From Nitrosovibrio sp. Nv4 (GTDB taxonomy: Bacteria; Pseudomonadota; Gammaproteobacteria; Burkholderiales; SG8-39): a DNA stretch of 33,955 nucleotides. Both the position numbers and the translations under genes were made by a program. Shown piece after piece: positions 30,265-33,955 of this stretch. The notes beneath the pieces are model-generated. The model worked only from the letters and a program-made list of their open reading frames with translations. It was not told the origin of the DNA and ran no database searches. The stretch is from the NCBI GenBank assembly GCA_945906765.1, contig CAMDRF010000028.1, positions 1-33,955 of the forward strand. Direction: 5' to 3'. Every line of letters starts with the position of its first letter. The first letter of the stretch is position 1.

Positions 30265-30527
30265 ACGCGCTTGGCCGATCGTTTGGCCGCACTCTTGACC
30301 AGTTCATCAAGTTTCGTTTCGGCTCGCGGCGTGCGTCCTGCCCATTCGTCGGCGCGGCGAAGCTGCTCGCGCATCGCCGGCTCATGAGCCCAAGCCTCGG
30401 CATCGGGCACGACCTTCATCGGCCGCAGCAGCACCGCGCCGTCGGACCGCGGTTCGACCTCGAAGTACTTGCCCGCGTACTTCTTGCCCAGGGACAGTTG
30501 CCCGCTGGTGCCGACCATCTTGAGCAT
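30261..30527 (-). CDS. AbrB/MazE-like antitoxin candidate
   Basis: An 88-residue protein from ATG 30527. The N-terminus LKMVGTSGQLSLGKKYAGKY followed by FEVEPRSDGAVLLRPMKVVP looks like a swapped-hairpin AbrB-type DNA-binding barrel. The C-terminal half (AMREQLRRADEWAGRTPRAE) is a charged helix that would bind the toxin. A good GGAGGT lies just before ATG 30527. Another in-frame ATG at 30560 has TATCAT ending 5 nt before it, so a longer leaderless form is possible. It overlaps the toxin-like gene by 4 bases. Such pairs usually repress their own promoter. Confidence 0.65.
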   Translation of the reverse strand: MLKMVGTSGQLSLGKKYAGKYFEVEPRSDGAVLLRPMKVVPDAEAWAHEPAMREQLRRADEWAGRTPRAETKLDELVKSAAKRSAKRV

Positions 30528-30599
30528 GAGACCTCCGGGTGCGTCGTTTTTTGAATTCATGCCGCATGATAGCATTACGGTCTTGTTCGGCGTCCGCGC

Positions 30600-30759
30600 C
30601 TACTGATCCCGAGCCACGTCGATCCGCACCAGCTTCATCCGCCCGCCCGCGCCGCTCCTGATCGTCACATCCGCCTTGCGGCAGCCACACGCCGTCGCTT
30701 CCCTGTTCCAGCGTGCTGACGCGCAAATTGGGTTTGACCTTCACCTGAATCGTTGTCAC
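30600..30759 (-). pseudogene. DUF167 (YggU-like) gene with internal deletion
   Basis: GTG 30759 opens TTIQVKVKPNLRVSTLEQ with GVWLPQ, the start of the DUF167 family. Twenty-five or so codons later, in another frame, the end of the same family appears: KADVTIRSGAGGRMKLVRID and a TAG at 30600-30602. The central part (the conserved PPVDGKAN...L region, about 26 residues) is gone, and the frame is broken because the deletion was not a multiple of three. A normal gene has about 290 bases; here 160 remain. An upstream 33-codon ORF (30756-30857) overlaps the GTG but is not recognisable. The rest of the gap up to 30900 holds nothing I can identify. Confidence 0.75.
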
Positions 30760-30900
30760 AGCGTTCTTATCTTCGCCAGACCGCCCATGCGAGGCACAGC
30801 CATCCGCTTGCGTTCAGGACTGCTCCCGGCCACCGCGTATGGACCCGCGCGAAACATGCTCAACTGAATAAAGAAACTCCGGCAAATTGTTGCGTCACAA

Positions 30901-31713
30901 TCAGGTTTCCTCGCGGTTCTTCTTCACGACCCGCAGCACCATCCGGTCCACCACCTTTGGAAAGGCGAGCTTCAGCCAGAGGCCTACCTTGCCTTGCAGG
31001 GTCATGACCAGTTCGCGTTTTCTGGCGTGCGTCGCTGCGATGATCTGGCGCACGCACTCCTGCACCGGCATGACGTTGTCCTCCTTCAAGCCGCTCTTGC
31101 CGGCGGGCTGTCCGTCGGCGCCGTAGCCGTGCAGTCGGATGTCGGTGGCGACGACGCCGGGATAGACGATGGTGATGTCCACGCCGCTTTCCTGCAGTTC
31201 CAGTCGCAGGGCTTCAAAGAACAGTGCCTGCGCCGCTTTGGTGGGGCTGTAGGCGGTGCGGCCCGGAATGCCCACCTTGCCGGCGAGGCTGGAGATGGCG
31301 ACGATCTGGCCGCGGCGTTTCTTCAGGTGCGGCAGGGCGTAGCTGGTGCAGTACAGGCTGCCCATGTAGTTGACGCGCATCATCGTCTCGTACCAGGTGA
31401 AATCGGTCACTTCCTCGAAGCCCGCATGGCCCGAGACGCCGGCGTTGTTGACGAGAATGTCGAGCGAGCTGTACTTGCGAACGGCGGTCTCGATGAAGTT
31501 GCGGCAATCGTCTTCCACGCTCACGTCGCAGCGGATGGCGACCGCCTCGGCGCCGAGCGCGCGGCATTCGGCCGCCACCGCCTCGAGCTTCTCCAGGTTG
31601 CGCGCCGCGAGCGCGAGCCAGACGCCCTTGCCGGAGACTTGCCGCGCAAGCTCGGCGCCGATGCCCTCCGAGGCGCCGGTGATCGCCATGACTCGCCCGG
31701 AAAAAGAATTCAT
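30901..31713 (-). CDS. SDR family oxidoreductase
   Basis: A 270-residue classical short-chain dehydrogenase. Cofactor motif TGASEGIG (near 11-18), then NNAG (near 93-96), catalytic Ser in ISSLAGKVG and the YSPTK catalytic Tyr/Lys pair. After the core, a VYPGVVATDIR segment binds the cofactor and a basic C-terminal helix region (LWLKLAFPKVVDRMVLRVV) may sit at the membrane, as in 3-ketodihydrosphingosine-reductase-like SDRs. The start at 31713 is fixed by MNSFSGRVMAITGAS. It lies 14 bases after the oxidase gene, probably in one operon with it and the thioesterase. Confidence 0.92.
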   Translation of the reverse strand: MNSFSGRVMAITGASEGIGAELARQVSGKGVWLALAARNLEKLEAVAAECRALGAEAVAIRCDVSVEDDCRNFIETAVRKYSSLDILVNNAGVSGHAGFEEVTDFTWYETMMRVNYMGSLYCTSYALPHLKKRRGQIVAISSLAGKVGIPGRTAYSPTKAAQALFFEALRLELQESGVDITIVYPGVVATDIRLHGYGADGQPAGKSGLKEDNVMPVQECVRQIIAATHARKRELVMTLQGKVGLWLKLAFPKVVDRMVLRVVKKNREET

Positions 31714-31727
31714 GTCGACGCAATCTC

Positions 31728-32969
31728 TTAGAAGCGTTCGGGACGATACGGAAACGGATCGATGAACGGCGTCTCGCCCGTGATCATCTCGCCAATCAGG
31801 CGGCCTGTCACCGGCCCCAGCGTCAGGCCGTGGTGCGCGTGGCCGAAGGCGAACCAGAGAGTGGCGTGCAGTGGCGCCTTGCCGATGATCGGCATCATGT
31901 CCGGCGTGCAGGGCCGTGCGCCCATCCACGCTTCGTTGTCGAGGCGCTCGGCGAGCGGGAACAGCTCGCGCGCGATCGGCTCGGCGCGGCCCAGCTGCAC
32001 CGGCGTGCGGATCGCGTCGCGCAGCGCGAACTCGGCGCCGGTCGTAAGCCGGATACCGCGCTGCATCGGCGCCAGGCAGTAACCGCGCTCGGTGTCGAGA
32101 ATCGGATGATTGAGCGTCGCCTTGCCGGCGGCGCGGTAGTGCATGTGATAGCCGCGCTTCACCGCGAGCGGCAGGTCGTAGCCAAGCGCGCGCGTCACTA
32201 CGTCGGCCCAGGGGCCGAGCGCGACCACCGCGGCGCCCGCCTGCAGGGGCCCATCAGCCGTACGCAGCGACCACCCCTTGCCTTCTTCTTTTAGAGATAC
32301 TGCATTTCCTTGTAAAAACAGGCCGCCGCGGCTCTCGAACAGCTTCAGGTAGGCGAGCGCGAGGGCCTGCGGATCGATGACGGTCGTGGGGTCGGTCCAG
32401 TGCAGTGCGCCGACGAGCACGGGAGCGAGATGAGGTTCTTTCTCTTGTAGTTCTTTTTGATTCAATTCAGAAAAATTAACGCCAAATTCTGCGCGCCAAG
32501 CTGCCGCTTCGGCGAAACGCAGGTCGCGCTCGCGCGCGGTGCGGAAGACGCGCATCCAGCCCCTGCGCTGCAGCAGCGCCGTCGCGCCCGCCTCCGCCGC
32601 GAGCGCGTCGTGCTCGGTGACGCAGTGCTCGATCAGGCGCGAGTACTCGCGCGCGATCTGCGCGTGGCGCTCGCGGCGCGAGTGCTGCCAGTACTTCCAC
32701 AGGAACGGCGCGAGCTCCAGCAGCGCCGAGGGATGGTAGTGCGCGTCGATGGTGCGATTGAAGCCGTAGCGCAGCAGCGCGCCGAAATCGTGCGGGAAGC
32801 CGTAGGGGTAGACGCCTTCGCGCTGGATCAGGCCGGCATTGCCGAAGGAGGTCTCCTCGGCCGCGCCGCGCCGGTCGAGCAGCGCCACGGAGCGTCCGCG
32901 CGCCTGCAGGTGCAGCGCGACGCTGATGCCGACGATGCCGGCGCCAAGGACGACCGCGTCGGCTTTCAT
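31728..32969 (-). CDS. D-amino-acid dehydrogenase-like FAD oxidoreductase
   Basis: A 413-residue DAO-fold flavoprotein of the DadA group. The ADP-binding motif is VVLGAGIVGISVALHLQARG (about 6-25) with the acidic end of strand two in ALLDRRG. It has SFGNAGLIQ and the C-terminal AWMGARPCTPDMMPIIG with AFGHAHHGLTLGPVTGRLIG, which close the FAD site in DadA. DadA proteins oxidise D-amino acids at the inner face of the membrane, feeding electrons to the respiratory chain. A different amine or imino acid is possible. Its ATG overlaps the thioesterase stop by 4 bases (ATGA). Confidence 0.88.
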   Translation of the reverse strand: MKADAVVLGAGIVGISVALHLQARGRSVALLDRRGAAEETSFGNAGLIQREGVYPYGFPHDFGALLRYGFNRTIDAHYHPSALLELAPFLWKYWQHSRRERHAQIAREYSRLIEHCVTEHDALAAEAGATALLQRRGWMRVFRTARERDLRFAEAAAWRAEFGVNFSELNQKELQEKEPHLAPVLVGALHWTDPTTVIDPQALALAYLKLFESRGGLFLQGNAVSLKEEGKGWSLRTADGPLQAGAAVVALGPWADVVTRALGYDLPLAVKRGYHMHYRAAGKATLNHPILDTERGYCLAPMQRGIRLTTGAEFALRDAIRTPVQLGRAEPIARELFPLAERLDNEAWMGARPCTPDMMPIIGKAPLHATLWFAFGHAHHGLTLGPVTGRLIGEMITGETPFIDPFPYRPERF

Positions 32970-33367
32970 GTGGCCAGCTTGCGCTTCACACGCTGGTCGA
33001 ATTTTTCCACGTTGACCACGACGCGCTCGTGCGTGCCGTCGCCGATCAATTCCTTTTCATCGTGAGCTTCGACTGAGAAGAATACGGTTCTGCCTTCTAT
33101 TCTTAAAGTTCTTGCAACAGCAACAACCCGCATGCCAACCGGCGTTGCAGCAATATGCCTCACATTAAGAATCGTACCCAGGCTCTGGTAGCCGGGCGGC
33201 AGTAACTGTTCGATCGCGTCCAGCGCCGCGGCCTCGAACAGGTTGATCATCACCGGAGTCGCCAGCACGTGCACCTTGCCGCTGCCCACGCGTGGTGCAG
33301 TGTGCTCTTCGCCCACCACCAATTCGGTGCGGCCGGTGAGCCCGGGCGTCAGTGCGTCGAGATGCAT
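32966..33367 (-). CDS. FlK-like hotdog thioesterase
   Basis: A 133-residue hotdog-fold protein. The residues Thr37 (ATPVM), Glu45 (LFEAAA) and His71 (NVRHIAATP) have exactly the spacing (8 and 26) of the Thr42/Glu50/His76 triad of fluoroacetyl-CoA thioesterase FlK. Relatives are widespread and most do not act on fluoroacetyl-CoA; they probably hydrolyse small acyl-CoAs. It is the first gene of an operon with the DadA-like and SDR genes. A lysine/threonine-poor stretch near 33085-33120 is encoded by AT-rich codons. Confidence 0.88.
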   Translation of the reverse strand: MHLDALTPGLTGRTELVVGEEHTAPRVGSGKVHVLATPVMINLFEAAALDAIEQLLPPGYQSLGTILNVRHIAATPVGMRVVAVARTLRIEGRTVFFSVEAHDEKELIGDGTHERVVVNVEKFDQRVKRKLAT

Positions 33368-33417
33368 GCGCGGCTATGATATTCCCACGTCTGAGGCAAT
33401 ATGCGCGTAAGGTCTTC

Positions 33418-33433
33418 GGTCGACAATTCGACC
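33418..33433. promoter_or_regulatory. inverted repeat in divergent promoter region
   Basis: GGTCGA (33418-33423) and TCGACC (33428-33433) are perfect arms around a CAAT loop. They lie between the thioesterase and the divergent methyltransferase. It could be an operator for a small dimeric repressor; no known motif was matched. Confidence 0.3.
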
Positions 33434-33503
33434 TTCTACGTGCGGAATGAAAGCAACCCATCGCCTGTTGGCTCGTATGGACGGACATGGCTCACAAGAA
33501 CAA

Positions 33504-33518
33504 TAAAATCGGCATGGA
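33504..33518 (+). promoter_or_regulatory. -10 element and five-codon leader ORF of the methyltransferase
   Basis: TAAAAT (33504-33509) is a good -10. A start codon at 33513 opens a five-codon ORF (MDSKR) whose TGA overlaps the ATG of the methyltransferase at 33528 as ATGA. AAGAG before 33528 is a modest ribosome site. The mini-ORF might couple translation, but it may also be accidental. Confidence 0.35.
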
Positions 33519-33527
33519 TTCAAAGAG

Positions 33528-33955
33528 ATGAACGACCCTAGCCCCATCGCACGTATCGCCTTGCAGCCGGATCTGGCGCTGGCGCTGGCGAAGTACCGCA
33601 GGCACGCGGCCGGGTACGACGCGACCGCACAGCGCACCATCGCGATGCGGCGCCGGGTGGTTGGCATGCTCGGGCTGCGGCCCGGGGATACGGTGCTCGA
33701 TGTCGCCTGCGGAACCGGCCTGTCGTTGCCGCTGCTCAGGCAAGCGGTGGGGCCCGCCGGCCGGGTCGTCGGCGTGGAAGTCAGCCCGGAGATGATCGAC
33801 CGGGCGCGCGGGCGCGTTGCCGGTGCGGATTGGAATAACGTGACGCTGATCGAATCGTCCATGGAAGACGCCGACCTCGGCGCGCCGTTCGATGCCGCGC
33901 TATTCAACTACACCCACGACGTACTTCAATCGCCGCGCGCGCTGCAGCGTATTTT
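33528..33955 (+). CDS. class I SAM-dependent methyltransferase, 5' part
   Basis: One hundred and forty-two codons are visible before the window ends. The SAM-binding motif I is VLDVACGTGLSLPLL (near 56-70), followed by motif II at VVGVEVSPEMIDRARGR and an ESSMED segment that contacts the adenine. The N-terminus has KYRRHAAGYDATAQRT, typical of UbiE-like enzymes. The target is unknown. Start chosen at 33528 after AAGAG; the small upstream ORF overlaps it. Confidence 0.88.
   Translation, partial: MNDPSPIARIALQPDLALALAKYRRHAAGYDATAQRTIAMRRRVVGMLGLRPGDTVLDVACGTGLSLPLLRQAVGPAGRVVGVEVSPEMIDRARGRVAGADWNNVTLIESSMEDADLGAPFDAALFNYTHDVLQSPRALQRI

Noticed and set aside
30756-30857. 33-codon ORF upstream of the broken DUF167 gene
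   Set aside because: No recognised family and no ribosome site; the GTG overlap with DUF167 alone is not enough.
33401-33541. 46-codon ORF before the methyltransferase
   Set aside because: It has a fair GAGG upstream, but composition is unremarkable and it overlaps the methyltransferase start in another frame; no family recognised.

Overview
The window is a high-GC stretch of chromosome, most likely from a betaproteobacterium close to Burkholderiales. The evidence is an orphan TctC/Bug-type periplasmic receptor, a double-length UvrA with four ABC modules, a YggX-DUF971 pair, GlnRS, EttA, PepN and NnrU. No rRNA, tRNA, CRISPR array, intact insertion sequence, integrase or phage gene was seen. 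All identifications come from reading the protein sequences; no database search was run.

Layout. 1-10.9 kb is almost entirely minus strand: a truncated MFS transporter, an alpha/beta hydrolase, a CrtC/AttH lipocalin-like secreted protein, an FtsX-type ABC permease, a TauD-type dioxygenase, a TctC receptor, a D-aminoacylase-type amidohydrolase, an internally shortened ABC substrate-binding protein and a quinone-reductase-like dehydrogenase. 11-14.7 kb holds glnS (+) and ettA (-), facing each other across about 400 empty bases. 14.7-15.7 kb is a graveyard of three broken genes (queE head, BamE-like lipoprotein, SDR tail), followed by an intact CBS protein. 16.2-19.6 kb is a minus-strand operon yggX - DUF971 - radical SAM - ATP-grasp; the radical SAM protein ends in a CCAEP tail. 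19.7-26.5 kb carries the giant uvrA, an EamA exporter and an N-terminally shortened MlaC. 26.7-30 kb has pepN and an NnrU protein. 30-33.4 kb, minus strand, has a toxin-antitoxin-like pair, a broken DUF167 gene, an SDR, a DadA-like oxidase and a FlK-like thioesterase. A methyltransferase runs off the right edge.

Two themes stand out. First, almost every gap between intact genes holds an amputated end of some other gene (EamA head, cytidylate-kinase-like head, queE head, SDR tail, cytochrome c tail, UvrA tail, CaiB/BaiF piece). Several further genes (lipoprotein, DUF167, MlaC, ABC substrate-binding protein) have lost their middles. This looks like a genome shaped by many medium-size deletions. 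Second, many genes show a -10-like TANNNT hexamer ending 5-7 nt before the start codon with no Shine-Dalgarno, the signature of leaderless transcripts.

The best candidate for an undescribed system is the iron-flavoured operon yggX / DUF971 / CCAEP-tail radical SAM / ATP-grasp. It joins an iron-trafficking protein, a domain found on Fe-S carriers, a B12-binding-like radical SAM enzyme and an amide-bond-type ligase. Its substrate is unknown.
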